DNA of 60,876 bases from Leptolyngbyaceae cyanobacterium (GCA_036703985.1 DATNQN010000103.1:1-60876), one strand, 5' to 3'. Numbered from the stretch's first letter, positions 44,918-54,350 are shown. Numbers and translations: made by a program. Notes: a model not told the origin generated them from the letters alone.

Positions 44918-45547
44918 ATGGCTCAAACCTTCTTAAAGTTCTCAAGTGCTAAAGTTCTATTTGGGTTAACTGCAATCTTATTTAACCCTTGGAGCTTATC
45001 AGCTGAGACTTTGCGACCTAAGCTAACCTTTAGTGTAGAAAACTATGGAGATAATAACTTAGTTCATCTTTTTGTATATCCTCAAGGAAGCGATGACAGA
45101 ATTAACGAAAAACTCCAGGGTAGGGTGGTAAAACCAGGTGAAACTGCAGATATTGATATTTACAACAAACCAGGAGAATGCCTTTTTGATATCAAAGCCG
45201 TATTCGCCAATGGGGAAGAAAACATTGAACGTCAGGCCAACATTTGTGACATGAATGGTGGTACCTATTCCCTCTATGGAAAAGACGATCGCGTTTTTAA
45301 GGTGAGTAATCGTACCGATAATAATATCGTGGAGTTTTATTGGCGCAAGCCAGGTGATAATTGGGGTAGAGATTTGCTGGGATCTGTTAACATCGGTGCT
45401 AAACAGACGGTTGTTATTCCAGTAAATGATGCTCGGTGTCTGTATGAATTTCGCGCTGTTTTTGCCAACGGACGGATAGTAGAGCAAGCAAAAAATGTCT
45501 GTATCAACAACAACAGTGTAGTTAGTGATGTGATTTTCGACAGGTAG
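44918..45547 (+). CDS. Secreted two-domain hypothetical protein
   Basis: The 209-residue protein has a signal peptide (VLFGLTAILFNPWSLSA-ETL). The mature part is two copies of one roughly 80-residue beta-rich domain. Copy 1 includes FSVENYGDNNLVHLFVYPQG, CLFDIKAVFANGEENIERQ, ANIC; copy 2 includes FKVSNRTDNNIVEFYWRKPG, CLYEFRAVFANGRIVEQ, KNVC. Each has two cysteines, likely one disulfide per domain. I do not recognise a named family. It sits in the gap of the liv cluster and is followed after 30 bp by a small ORF that ends at a strong terminator. Confidence 0.85.
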   Translation: MAQTFLKFSSAKVLFGLTAILFNPWSLSAETLRPKLTFSVENYGDNNLVHLFVYPQGSDDRINEKLQGRVVKPGETADIDIYNKPGECLFDIKAVFANGEENIERQANICDMNGGTYSLYGKDDRVFKVSNRTDNNIVEFYWRKPGDNWGRDLLGSVNIGAKQTVVIPVNDARCLYEFRAVFANGRIVEQAKNVCINNNSVVSDVIFDR

Positions 45548-45577
45548 TACTTAGCAGATAGTTCCAGAGGATAAAAA

Positions 45578-45838
45578 ATGCAAAGATTGATTTCTAAAAA
45601 GATCGGTCAAAACACACCAGGCAAGGTGATTAACCGACCAGTAGTTCAAGGGATAGCTATATATTTAATAGGTATTGTAGCTGCTTATCCTGTAGCTCTA
45701 TCTTTTACCCAACTCATCAGTACCAGGATTGACGGGGTAAAACTTCAGCACTCGAATGAAATAGACCGACTAGCAGGAGGCTGTCGGCGGAAGGCGGGTA
45801 CGCGAGGTCCTTGTAGCCCACCTAGCCCTTGGGGTTAA
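45578..45838 (+). CDS. Small membrane-anchored ORF, possibly a truncated DUF928 protein
   Basis: The 86-residue frame has a good ribosome site (AGAGGA, 7 bases before ATG). A hydrophobic segment at 23-48 (VVQGIAIYLIGIVAAYPVAL) may be a signal anchor. The end reads EIDRLAGGCRRKAGTRGPC and then SPPSPWG. The block resembles the start of mature DUF928 proteins (GGGTRGxC, then LTALxP), which would make this a truncated relative. The LAGG followed by a Cys-containing tail also resembles a double-glycine leader peptide, a less likely reading. It is probably co-transcribed with the secreted protein upstream. Confidence 0.55.
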   Translation: MQRLISKKIGQNTPGKVINRPVVQGIAIYLIGIVAAYPVALSFTQLISTRIDGVKLQHSNEIDRLAGGCRRKAGTRGPCSPPSPWG

Positions 45839-45850
45839 AATTGAAAATCC

Positions 45851-45898
45851 AGCCCCCGGCTTACTATAAAAGTCGGAGGGCTAAATTTTATTTTTTTT
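45851..45898 (+). terminator. Strong intrinsic terminator
   Basis: AGCCCCCGGCTT and AAGTCGGAGGGCT pair around ACTATA, followed by AAATTTTATTTTTTTT. It lies 12 bp after the small ORF and closes the 44918-45838 unit. Confidence 0.9.
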
Positions 45899-45968
45899 CA
45901 AGGAGTTAGCTGTAGTTGTAGTTGTGCTTACCTAATTTTTGTGCTTTTGATTTTGACTCTTCCTATTT

Positions 45969-47357
45969 TTAATTCTCTGGTTTTTTATAGGCTTCAGGTG
46001 AAACTCTAAAAGTATAGAGACTATGGTATATTTTCGTATCGTCATAAGGATTTAATCCTGCCCCATATAATTCTCCATAACAAGCTTCCGCCTTTTTAGG
46101 AATATCGGGATTTAAAAATTGTCCCTTTTGATAGTTAACTTCTTGGCGTATTTTTTCCGTGATTTGAAGATAACACTGCCCTTTACCTTGTTCCTTCGTT
46201 TCCTTGGGTAAAGTTTTCTCTAATTCAGCAGCCTGTTCAAAAGAGTTATAAGCATTATCGAGAGCATCATTAGCTTCTTCAACGGAAGATTTTTTCAAAT
46301 CAAAATCAGATAGATAAAGAATGCCATGATTAATCGCAATATCTCGGCGTAAAACTTTTTGCTCTTCTTTCACCAGTTTCTCAGCAGCAACTAAGAAAAA
46401 ATCCGCTTTCCGCTCAACTTTCTCATCAATTTTTGCTGTCCAACCCACATCTTCCAACGACTGAAATAACAATACTCTTCCTAAACCATTGAGGGCAGCG
46501 GGATCGTTGAAGGATCTACCTTGCTCGTAATAAGATACGGCATCCTTAAGTTGTCCCATGTCTTCCGAAACTTTCCCCAAGGCAACATAAATTTTGGGAT
46601 CGTTGGGGTTAAAATTCAGTGCCCTTTTGTATGAATCCAACGCACTAACAACATCACCTTGATTACTAGAGATCTGCCCCTGTTTATAATAAAATTCTCC
46701 TATAGCTGGCAAATTAGCATACATACCATAAGCACTTGCTGCCATTAAAGCAGAAGCACCAAAGATTGCTTCTGCGTGAAAGTGAGGCGGAATACCGACG
46801 CTTTTAAGGGCATTCTCAACAGTTTCCTTACCATTTTCTGTCAGCACTCCACCAGCTAATAAAAGCATCCCCACCGCTTGACCAACCGTACTAAAAGTTC
46901 CTAGAATATCAAACCCTTCACTGGAAAAGGCTTGAGCCGTGCTAGAACCAAAAGTAGTTGCCACAACCATACAACCGAGTGTCAATCCATACCATACCCA
47001 ATCAAAACGATCGTGTTTATGGACTTCTTGAGGGGCAAAAGATTCCAGAAACCACCACCAAGAAGACTCCGGTGGGTTCACACTTAGCCGATAGCTAGCT
47101 AGGGGAAGCTTTTTAGCTATTATCCCCGCAAGTCCCTTCAATCGTTCATCCAAATCAATCAACAGAGCATACTGACTCGCATTCAATTCGGCACCCTGTT
47201 CTTTGAGGTTTTCCACTCCATCGCGGTTCAAGAGCATTTCTATAATTTTTCGCTTCGAGAGTATCGCTCCTGCTTTTTCAACAGTGGATAATGCTGCTTG
47301 ATAATGAGCGATAGCTTCATCCATTGCGGATTTGCTTTCCTCTGCATAATCGTTCAT
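45969..47357 (-). CDS. TPR-repeat protein with membrane segments
   Basis: The 462-residue protein has an N-terminal helical part (1-95), then hydrophobic segments at about 122-142 (WYGLTLGCMVVATTFGSSTA), 157-172 (STVGQAVGMLLLAGG) and 196-212. Two to three TPR units follow (for example GDVVSALDSYKRALNFNPND and GQLKDAVSYYEQGRSF), and the rest is helical. A membrane-attached docking protein is likely. No family name comes to mind. It is convergent with the small ORF and its terminator. Confidence 0.8.
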   Translation of the reverse strand: MNDYAEESKSAMDEAIAHYQAALSTVEKAGAILSKRKIIEMLLNRDGVENLKEQGAELNASQYALLIDLDERLKGLAGIIAKKLPLASYRLSVNPPESSWWWFLESFAPQEVHKHDRFDWVWYGLTLGCMVVATTFGSSTAQAFSSEGFDILGTFSTVGQAVGMLLLAGGVLTENGKETVENALKSVGIPPHFHAEAIFGASALMAASAYGMYANLPAIGEFYYKQGQISSNQGDVVSALDSYKRALNFNPNDPKIYVALGKVSEDMGQLKDAVSYYEQGRSFNDPAALNGLGRVLLFQSLEDVGWTAKIDEKVERKADFFLVAAEKLVKEEQKVLRRDIAINHGILYLSDFDLKKSSVEEANDALDNAYNSFEQAAELEKTLPKETKEQGKGQCYLQITEKIRQEVNYQKGQFLNPDIPKKAEACYGELYGAGLNPYDDTKIYHSLYTFRVSPEAYKKPEN

Positions 47358-47703
47358 GATAGAAACTTCTCTTATTTAGTACTTACTTTTTTAGATTTAG
47401 CCTAATAGGACATGAATTATACTATCTAAGCAAACTCATCGTCAATGTTTAGGGGCGCAACATTGGGCATCGGGAATGGAAACGATTAAAGGGTCTCCTC
47501 TACTTGTGGTGGAAAACCGCATTTACCCCTGTTTTTTGGTAGGGGCAGGACAAAAGCCGATCTGGTAAGCATTTGGGAATTAAATAAGTTTTAGTTATCG
47601 CCAGAAATACGGCAGCATCAGCAAAAATGGCACGGATTTATTAAATAATTAAATATTCATTAGTCCTACTATTTAGGTTCTTCAATTACCCACTACCTAA
47701 TAT
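47358..47703. other. Intergenic region before livH
   Basis: These 346 bases between divergent genes hold no gene. Only short GC-rich runs (for example around 47515-47550) are seen. They are too degenerate to name. Confidence 0.5.
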
Positions 47704-48654
47704 ATGAATCTAACTCTCTTTGTACAACAATTTTTGAATGGTATATCCATTGGCAGCGTTTATGCCATTTTTGCATTAGGATATACTCTGATATTTTCTA
47801 TTTTAGGCATCATTAACTTTGCTCATGGAGCATTATTTACCCTCGGTGCTTACTTTACCTATGCCTTAATGGGAGAAGCTTTCGGTTTTAATGGATTGCT
47901 TGCTAATGCGTCATTCCCCTTCAAATTGCCTTTTCCGATTGCTTTAATTTTAGGAAGCAGTCTTGCTGGATTAGTAGGTGTTGCGGTAGAAAGAATCGCC
48001 TTTCGTCCTTTGCGGCGTAAGCGTTCCGATCCTTTGCTGACCGTTGTTTCTAGCCTGGGTATAGGATTAGTAATTGTTAATTTAATCCAATATTTAGTAG
48101 GTGCAGAAAATTACACTTTTCCCGGCGATACATATGGGAATTTACCTGCGGCAATTAATTTTGGTACAGCCGAAAACCCAATTAACATTCGCAGCGTACA
48201 AGTGGTAATTTTTGGCGTTTCTGTGGTAATTTTGGCAATTCTCACCTATTTTATTAATTACACCAAATTTGGTAAAGCGATGAAAGCAGTTGCCGAAGAT
48301 CCGATGACCGCCAATTTGTTAGGTATTAACACCGATGGTTTTATTGTTTTGACATTTTTTATCAGCAGTTTTTTGGCTGGATTGGCAGGAACTTTTGTGG
48401 GTTCTAGCGTGAGTATTGCAGGGCCATATTTTGGAATTGCTTTTGGGTTGAAAGGTTTAGCAGTCATCGTATTAGGTGGTTTAGGAAGTATTCCCGGTGC
48501 GGTGTTGGGTGGTTTAGTAATTGGGTTAATTGAAGCGTTTGTTCCAGGAGAATTTTCTGCTTATAAAGATGCGTTTGCTTTTGGAATATTGTTTATTATG
48601 TTGATTGCTAGACCCCAAGGTTTGTTGGGTCGTCGGTTTATCCAAAAAGTTTAG
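47704..48654 (+). CDS. livH: Branched-chain/neutral amino-acid ABC permease LivH
   Basis: The 316-residue protein is the LivH-type permease with about eight membrane spans: LNGISIGSVYAIFALGYTLI, GIINFAHGALFTLGAYFTY, and FSTKFGKAMKAVAEDPMTAN-like loop (NYTKFGKAMKAVAEDPMTAN), the coupling site for the ATPases. It ends ARPQGLLGRRFIQKV. It should pair with LivM at 48852 and be driven by LivG and LivF at 54353 and 55198, forming the uptake pore for the NatB-like binding protein at 43578. Confidence 0.95.
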   Translation: MNLTLFVQQFLNGISIGSVYAIFALGYTLIFSILGIINFAHGALFTLGAYFTYALMGEAFGFNGLLANASFPFKLPFPIALILGSSLAGLVGVAVERIAFRPLRRKRSDPLLTVVSSLGIGLVIVNLIQYLVGAENYTFPGDTYGNLPAAINFGTAENPINIRSVQVVIFGVSVVILAILTYFINYTKFGKAMKAVAEDPMTANLLGINTDGFIVLTFFISSFLAGLAGTFVGSSVSIAGPYFGIAFGLKGLAVIVLGGLGSIPGAVLGGLVIGLIEAFVPGEFSAYKDAFAFGILFIMLIARPQGLLGRRFIQKV

Positions 48655-48663
48655 ATCGGCATT

Positions 48664-48706
48664 AAAGGATGAACAGGATTAAAGATGAAGTGTAAAGGAT
48701 GAAGTA
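48664..48706. repeat. AAGGATGAA tandem repeat between livH and livM
   Basis: AAAGGATGAACAGGATTAAA, then GATGAAG and AAAGGATGAAG units. The first 25 bases nearly match 54198-54222 upstream of livG. Confidence 0.75.
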
Positions 48707-48751
48707 TGATATCAAATTTAGTAACAGCGAAATTATATATATTTTCTGATT

Positions 48752-48806
48752 GTAGGGGCGGGTTTAGTCAACAAGCCTTGGTTTCGACAGATTAATTTGT
48801 GACAAA
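48752..48806. repeat. TGTAGGGGCGGGTTTAGT inverted element
   Basis: TGTAGGGGCGGGTTT at the left faces AAACTCGCCCC at the right. Related ends are seen near 41998-42060 and at 59883. Confidence 0.5.
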
Positions 48807-48851
48807 ACTCGCCCCGGTTATGCTGAATAAATTTACTCAATTTAAAGTGTT

Positions 48852-49772
48852 ATGGATGGATTTCTTACTACTTACGGTTTTCTAATTGTCTCGACGATCG
48901 TCGGGGCGCTACTAGGGTTATCTTTGTATTTACCGTTGATGACTGGACAATTATCTTTGGCAAGTCCGGGTTTTTATGCTTTGGGTGGATATATTGCGGC
49001 AATTTTATCTACCAAGGTATTTACGGTTAATGAAGGATTGTACCCAATTCAGTTAGTTTTACTGGAGATGGTTATAGCGGGGATTGTGTCTGGTGTATTG
49101 GGAATTTTGGTAGGAATTCCGGCGCTGCGGTTAAGGGGTATTTATTTAGCGATCGCAACTATTGCTTTTGTAGAAATCCTCCGCATTCTATCATTAAATT
49201 TGGAAATAACTGGCGGGGCAGTAGGAATTTTTGGCATCCCACAACCTTTCCAAAATCCGATCGAATACTTGTGGATTGTTTTGCCTTTATTAGCATTAAG
49301 TATGATTTTCCTTTATCGCCTGGAACGCATTCGAGTTGGTCGGGCATTTACAGCGATTCGGGAAGATGAATTAGCGGCTGGTGCAATGGGCATCAGTCCC
49401 ACTTATTACAAAGTTTTAGCTTTTACGTTAGGGGCGATTTTAGCTGGGGTTGTTGGTGCTGTCAGCGCCCATTTTTTGAATACTTGGAATGCCCGTCAAG
49501 GTACTTTTGATGCGAGTATTATTTACTTAACTTCTGTATTAATTGGCGGTACGAGAACTTTTGTTGGGCCAGTTTTGGGTGGGATGGTATTTACGGCATT
49601 GCCAGAAATATTGCGAGGAATTGCAGATGCAGGGGGTTTACCTGATTGGCTGGCCAATTTTTTACGAGATGGTCGTTTAATTATTTTTGGAGTGCTAATA
49701 GTTTTAGGAACGATCTTTTTTCCTCAAGGTTTAGTAACTCCAGATTTATTTAAGAAAAAAAAGCACCCCTAA
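48852..49772 (+). CDS. livM: Branched-chain/neutral amino-acid ABC permease LivM
   Basis: The 306-residue permease has about eight to nine spans. Typical LivM features are LPLMTGQLSLASPGFYALGGY, LRGIYLAIATIAFVEILR, and the coupling loop VGRAFTAIREDELAAGAMGI. It ends PQGLVTPDLFKKKKHP. It follows livH by 197 bp, a gap filled with repeats. The cognate ATPases are 4.6 kb further on, past three minus-strand accessory genes. Confidence 0.95.
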   Translation: MDGFLTTYGFLIVSTIVGALLGLSLYLPLMTGQLSLASPGFYALGGYIAAILSTKVFTVNEGLYPIQLVLLEMVIAGIVSGVLGILVGIPALRLRGIYLAIATIAFVEILRILSLNLEITGGAVGIFGIPQPFQNPIEYLWIVLPLLALSMIFLYRLERIRVGRAFTAIREDELAAGAMGISPTYYKVLAFTLGAILAGVVGAVSAHFLNTWNARQGTFDASIIYLTSVLIGGTRTFVGPVLGGMVFTALPEILRGIADAGGLPDWLANFLRDGRLIIFGVLIVLGTIFFPQGLVTPDLFKKKKHP

Positions 49773-49878
49773 TGGAATGCTTCTTAATCGGTTAGTGAGG
49801 AAAAGCTACTTGCTTGAAAGAGTGCGATGCCCGCCGAAATTTAACTTTCTAAGAGACAAACTTTGACACCACAAAACT

Positions 49879-50232
49879 TTAGTTAGCTGTAGAACGTTTG
49901 TAGCCAGCTTTTTCGGCTGTCGCCACATCTGCAAAACAAATAGTTGGCTTAACGTTCTTGTAATCTGGTTTTTGTTTCTCGTGATAAAATTTGCCCGTTT
50001 TGCTATCTACACCTTTAATTTGGGCATTATTCGGGCAACTGGTTCCTTGAGGTTTCACTCCAACTTTAGCAACAGTTATTTTTTTAGTAGAAGCGTTATT
50101 TTGAAAAGATACTGTAGGTGTAGGATTGGTTTTACTAACAGTATCTTTGGCAGATAGCAAACTCGTATTGGCGCAGCCAGAAGTGCCTAAAGCTATTAAT
50201 AATGCTACAGATGCAGTCAATCGGTAATTCAT
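49879..50232 (-). CDS. Small lipoprotein with an Ada-like metal-binding end
   Basis: The start at 50232 (MNYRLTASVALLIALGTSGC) is chosen because AGGAGG lies 6 bases in front. The longer frame begins 21 bp upstream. The 117-residue product has a lipobox ending at Cys20. The end (GVDSKTGKFYHEKQKPDYKN followed by ICFADVATAEKAGYKRS) resembles the small metal-binding domain of the Ada family (CFxxxxxAxxxGYR), but only one Cys is obvious in that part besides SCPNN. Outer membrane or periplasmic lipoprotein of unknown role. It is convergent with livM. Confidence 0.8.
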   Translation of the reverse strand: MNYRLTASVALLIALGTSGCANTSLLSAKDTVSKTNPTPTVSFQNNASTKKITVAKVGVKPQGTSCPNNAQIKGVDSKTGKFYHEKQKPDYKNVKPTICFADVATAEKAGYKRSTAN

Positions 50233-50547
50233 TCTATACCTCCTAAGGTGCAAAATTTTGATTCATATTTTAAGCGGGAGTATAAGAAGTGAATAAAAAA
50301 GACGATCGCGATCTGATGTACTATCATATTATTCATGTTTTTTAAAGTTTATCAGCAGAAATAATTAAGTAATCGTGCTATTTATATTTCTGCTTATTTA
50401 TTTTTTTGCTGAGTAACAAACATAGAATAGGAACCGCAGATAAACGCAGATGGCTATCTTCCAAGATACATTCAGAAATGCGATCGCCCGATCCGGAAAC
50501 TCCAGAATTAAGTTCAAATCTCCCAAGAATTGGTATAGCCCTGCATT

Positions 50548-52002
50548 TTAAGTACACCGCCAAATCTTGATCGTCCTGTCATGACTTGCGCTGGCAATAG
50601 TCTGCCCGTCCGGACTGATAGCAACAGAATAAACTACTCCTGAATGTCCGTTAAGGGTGCAGATTTCTTTGCCAGTTTCTACTTGCCATAACTTGATAGT
50701 GCCATCTTCACTACCGCTGACCAGAGTTTTTCCATCTCTACTAATAACAATAGAATTAACAACGCCAAAATGCCCGATAAAAGTCCGAATTTCTTGCCCG
50801 GTATCTGTCTGCCAAAGTTTGATCTCGGTAGAAGTCGCGCCAGCGATGATTTTCCCATCTGGGCTGAAGATTACAGATGAAACAAATCCGCCTAAAACAG
50901 GAATAGAACGAACTAGTTTACCGTTTTCTATTTGTCGAATTCGTAATGGCTTTTCCAAACCACCACTGGCAAATATTTTACCATCTGGACTAATCGCAAT
51001 AGATGAAATTGGTGCGGAATGTGCTGTAAGATTATATAGTACTTTTCCAGTATTTAATTGCCACAATTTAATGGTTTTGTCAGCGCTACCGCTAGCCAGC
51101 ATCTGCCCATCTGGAGTAAAAGTAATAGTAGAAATTTTATCTGAGTGTCCAGACAAACGATTGCCAAGAATATTGATTAGTTGGTTATTTTCGAGCCGCC
51201 ATAGCTTAATAATTTTGTCAACACTACCACTAGCAAGAACCATTCCGTTGCGGCTGAAGGCGAGGCTACAAACTGCATCTAAATGTGCTGCCAGAGTATA
51301 TGTTAGTTTTCCAGTTTGTAAATTCCAAAACTTAATAGTTTTGTCAAAGCTACCGCTAGCAAGGATTTTTCCATTTTGATTAATAGTGACGGCAGAAACT
51401 ATGCCTAAATGCCCGGTCAGAGTAAATAGGCATTTCCAAGTTGGAATTACTGGTGAAGAACTGGGAGATGATGGTGCAGGAGGCGGTTTTGGTTGCGATC
51501 GCTCTTTTGTTTCTGGCGGTACTGGTGAAACTTCTGCCTTTCTTTGCTCTAATTCGATGTCTAATGCTTTCCGGAAATCTGATTTTGCCCTATTGTGATA
51601 TCCAAGCTTTTCACAAATTGTACCTCGATATTTGTATGCTTCAATATAATTGGGATTGAGCCGGATTGCTGCCGTAAAATCTTCGATCGCATCCTGATAT
51701 TTTTCTGCTTTAGCGTTTTCCACTCCCCGGTTATAAAATATTTCCGGATCGGAGCGATTAACTGTATAAATCCTTCCTCCAGAATTGGGCGTATCCGGCT
51801 CGGTATGATACGCTTTTAGTCGTTGGTAAGCTTCGTTAATTACTTTGATTTTTTCCTCAGCTTCTCTTTTCAGATCGGTATCATTAGCAAAACGGTCTGG
51901 ATGCCAAACTTTTGCTAAATTTCTATAAGCTTGCTTTATCTGTTCTTCGGGAGCACCCAGTTGAAGCCCCAGTATTTCGTAATACTGATTTATATTACTC
52001 AT
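50548..52002 (-). CDS. DnaJ-TPR-WD40 fusion protein
   Basis: The 484-residue protein has a J-domain (residues 5-65) with the HPD motif in KVWHPDRF, so it can stimulate an Hsp70. Two TPR units follow (about 88-155: FYNRGVENAKAEKYQDAIED, YKYRGTICEKLGYHNRA), then a Pro-rich linker and seven WD40 repeats (about 188-484), each ending in a variant of GSFDKTIKFW or ASHDRTIKIW. This is a scaffold that could bring an Hsp70 to WD40-bound partners. It lies 154 bp downstream of a WD40 kinase on the same strand. The WD40 parts of the two are related. Confidence 0.92.
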   Translation of the reverse strand: MSNINQYYEILGLQLGAPEEQIKQAYRNLAKVWHPDRFANDTDLKREAEEKIKVINEAYQRLKAYHTEPDTPNSGGRIYTVNRSDPEIFYNRGVENAKAEKYQDAIEDFTAAIRLNPNYIEAYKYRGTICEKLGYHNRAKSDFRKALDIELEQRKAEVSPVPPETKERSQPKPPPAPSSPSSSPVIPTWKCLFTLTGHLGIVSAVTINQNGKILASGSFDKTIKFWNLQTGKLTYTLAAHLDAVCSLAFSRNGMVLASGSVDKIIKLWRLENNQLINILGNRLSGHSDKISTITFTPDGQMLASGSADKTIKLWQLNTGKVLYNLTAHSAPISSIAISPDGKIFASGGLEKPLRIRQIENGKLVRSIPVLGGFVSSVIFSPDGKIIAGATSTEIKLWQTDTGQEIRTFIGHFGVVNSIVISRDGKTLVSGSEDGTIKLWQVETGKEICTLNGHSGVVYSVAISPDGQTIASASHDRTIKIWRCT

Positions 52003-52156
52003 TTATACTTATGTATTTATGCTCATTAGACTAAAATGTAATTTCTTATAATACCATATTTCATAGCTAAAACATTGCAGAGACACTTCATCAAACATCT
52101 CTAAAGCAAGCCATAATAATGAAATTTATCAAAAAGAAGATCGGATGATTAGTTAG

Positions 52157-54118
52157 TTAATCGCACCGCCAAATTTTGATACTTTTATCCAAATTGCCAG
52201 TCACTAAAGTTTGCCCATCTGGACTAAAAGCCATACAAGTCACAGATCCGGAATTTTCAGTTACGGTAACGATCTCTTTACCAGTCAACAAATGCCAAAA
52301 CTTGATTGTTTTATCGCGGCTGCCACTAGCTAAAATTTGTCCGTTCGGACTAATGGTAAGACAATTAATCAAATCAGAATGCCCGTTAAAACTATAAATT
52401 TCTTTCCCGCTATTGAGATCCCAAATTTTAATGGTTTTATCGTAACTGCCGCTGGCAAGAGTTTTGCCATTTGGACTGAAAGCGATGCAGCGTATCCAAT
52501 TAGAATGCCCTGTAAAAGTGCGAATCCATTTGCCTGTTTCGATGTGCCATAAATGGATGTTATTATCTAAGCCGCCGCTAGCGAGAAACTGCCCATCCGG
52601 GCTGATAGCAACGCAACGAATCCAGAATAAATGCCGAGTTAGGGTATGAATTGGTTCGCTTTGCCCGATTTGCCAAATTTTGATACTTTTATCTCCACTT
52701 CCACTGGCAATTGTTAATCCATCAGAACTAACGGCAGTAGCATAAATTGGCCCCGTATGATCGGTGAGGTTGCGGATAATTTTACCGCTGGGCATTTGCC
52801 AAATTTTGATAGTTTTATCTCCACTACCGCTAACTAATACTTTTCCGTCGGGACTATAATTAACCGACCAAACCCAGTTATGATGTCCCCAAAGAGTGCG
52901 GATTTCTTTACCTGTTTTTAAATCCCAAATTTTGATAGTTTTGTCTCGACTGCCAGTGGCGATCGTTTTTCCATCGGGATTAAAAGCAATTGACAAAATC
53001 CAGTTAGAATGTCCCCAAAAAGTGCGATCGCATCGCCAATTCTGACTTTGTAGGGCAGAAGGAACATTGGTAACTGACTTTTGGTAAAACGTGGGAAGAT
53101 TGGTAACTGGGGGTTGGTAAGGCGCGATCGCAGATTGACTACTACTAATTCCATAGAGATTTCCCAAGGGAATATCCGTACCATTGTTAACCGTTACCGT
53201 TGATTGCGGATTCAATGCTGCCAAAATTTCCCGTGCTGAACTATAGCGACGGCTGGTGGCTCTTTCCAGCATTTTATCTAGCACTTTACCTAAATTTTCA
53301 TCCAACAAGGGACTTTTCAAGTAATCTCGCCACACCCAAGCATCTTCGCTGATACTAAATAAATCGAATGGGTGCATTTGCGTCAGTAAATGAATGCAGG
53401 TAACTCCTAAACTATAGAAGTCGCTGGTAAATTCTGCTTTCCCCATTGTTTGTTCTGGTGCAGCATATTCAGCCGTGCCGATTTTCGTTCCCGTTTTGGC
53501 ATAAGCGGTGGTGCTGACAAATTTAGCTGCCCCAAAATCAACTAATACTAGTTCATCTCTTTTTGGCGTTACTAAATAAGGAGATGTTACCTGGGAGTTG
53601 ACGGGAAATCTGCGAATAATGTTTTCCGGCTTGATATCTCGGTGAATTATGTGATGAGAGTGGACGAACTCCAACACGGGCAATAAACTATTCAGCAAGT
53701 CCCGAATTTGATTTTCGCTGAACGCCCCTTCGGTTGCTAGTGCTTGGGCTAAATTTTGGCCATCGATAAACTCTTGTACCAAATATTGGCGGTTCTCTTC
53801 TTCAAAATGGGCGAAAAGTTCGGGAATTTGCGGATGTTTACCCAAATCGTCCAACCGGATCGCTTCTTGTGCGAATAATTTGGCTGCCCTTTCCGCGCCA
53901 GCACCTTGATAGAAAAATTGTTTGATGACGCACCGGGACTTGGAGGGTTTGTATTCATCCACAGCCAAAAAGGTTCTGCCAAAGCCACCTTCACCGATCA
54001 GTTCGATCGCGCGATAGCGATCGCCTAACAGTAGTTTAGAGCCACAATGAAGGCAGTACTTGGTTCCCTGCGGGTTGCTATTAGGTTTTTGGCAATCCAA
54101 GTTGAGGCAGTAGACCAT
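52157..54118 (-). CDS. Ser/Thr protein kinase with zinc-ribbon N-terminus and WD40 repeats
   Basis: The 653-residue protein begins with a zinc-ribbon-like stretch (YCLNLDCQKPN...YCLHCGSKLLLG, four cysteines), then a Hanks kinase (about 31-300): GEGGFGRTFLAVD, VIKQFF, IIHRDIKPEN, VDFGAAKF, GTAEYAAPEQ, all canonical. A linker leads to seven WD40 repeats (about 365-653, for example WSVNYSPDGKVLVSGSGDKT and IKIWDLKTGK). No membrane span is seen. The kinase probably docks substrates through its propeller. It precedes the DnaJ-WD40 gene and may be co-transcribed with it. Confidence 0.94.
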   Translation of the reverse strand: MVYCLNLDCQKPNSNPQGTKYCLHCGSKLLLGDRYRAIELIGEGGFGRTFLAVDEYKPSKSRCVIKQFFYQGAGAERAAKLFAQEAIRLDDLGKHPQIPELFAHFEEENRQYLVQEFIDGQNLAQALATEGAFSENQIRDLLNSLLPVLEFVHSHHIIHRDIKPENIIRRFPVNSQVTSPYLVTPKRDELVLVDFGAAKFVSTTAYAKTGTKIGTAEYAAPEQTMGKAEFTSDFYSLGVTCIHLLTQMHPFDLFSISEDAWVWRDYLKSPLLDENLGKVLDKMLERATSRRYSSAREILAALNPQSTVTVNNGTDIPLGNLYGISSSQSAIAPYQPPVTNLPTFYQKSVTNVPSALQSQNWRCDRTFWGHSNWILSIAFNPDGKTIATGSRDKTIKIWDLKTGKEIRTLWGHHNWVWSVNYSPDGKVLVSGSGDKTIKIWQMPSGKIIRNLTDHTGPIYATAVSSDGLTIASGSGDKSIKIWQIGQSEPIHTLTRHLFWIRCVAISPDGQFLASGGLDNNIHLWHIETGKWIRTFTGHSNWIRCIAFSPNGKTLASGSYDKTIKIWDLNSGKEIYSFNGHSDLINCLTISPNGQILASGSRDKTIKFWHLLTGKEIVTVTENSGSVTCMAFSPDGQTLVTGNLDKSIKIWRCD

Positions 54119-54197
54119 ATGGGAAAATTAACAGATGGAGTCTCTATGCCAATTCTCGCGAAATTTACCAATTCTATGGATCGGGATTTTCAGGATT

Positions 54198-54259
54198 TAA
54201 GGATGAACAGGATTAAGGATGAAGTCTGAAGGATGAAGTCTGAAGTCTAAAGGATGAAA
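54198..54259. repeat. AAGGATGAA tandem repeat upstream of livG
   Basis: AAGGATGAACAGGATTAAGG, then GATGAAGTCTGAAGGATGAAG units. It matches the repeat between livH and livM. Confidence 0.8.
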
Positions 54260-54280
54260 TATTAACTGATTTTACTCATC

Positions 54281-54350
54281 TCCCCTGCTCCCCCGCTCCC
54301 CCGCTCCCCTACTCCCCTGCTCCCCTGCTCCCCTGCTCCCTTTCCCCTAC
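54281..54350. repeat. Pyrimidine-rich repeat (CCCCTGCTC units) abutting the livG start
   Basis: Eight or nine units of CCCCTGCTC/CCCCCGCTC run up to TTTCCCCTACCC directly before the ATG at 54353. There is no purine-rich ribosome site. Confidence 0.85.

Noticed and set aside
50657-51379. 240-residue plus-strand open frame
   Set aside because: It is antisense to the WD40 repeats of the DnaJ-TPR-WD40 gene. The open frame is a by-product of the repeated codons; its protein has no domain sense and only echoes the repeat period.
54281-54350. CRISPR-like array of short repeats
   Set aside because: The CCCCTGCTC units are tandem without spacers. No direct repeats of 25-37 bp with unique spacers and no cas genes are seen anywhere in the window.
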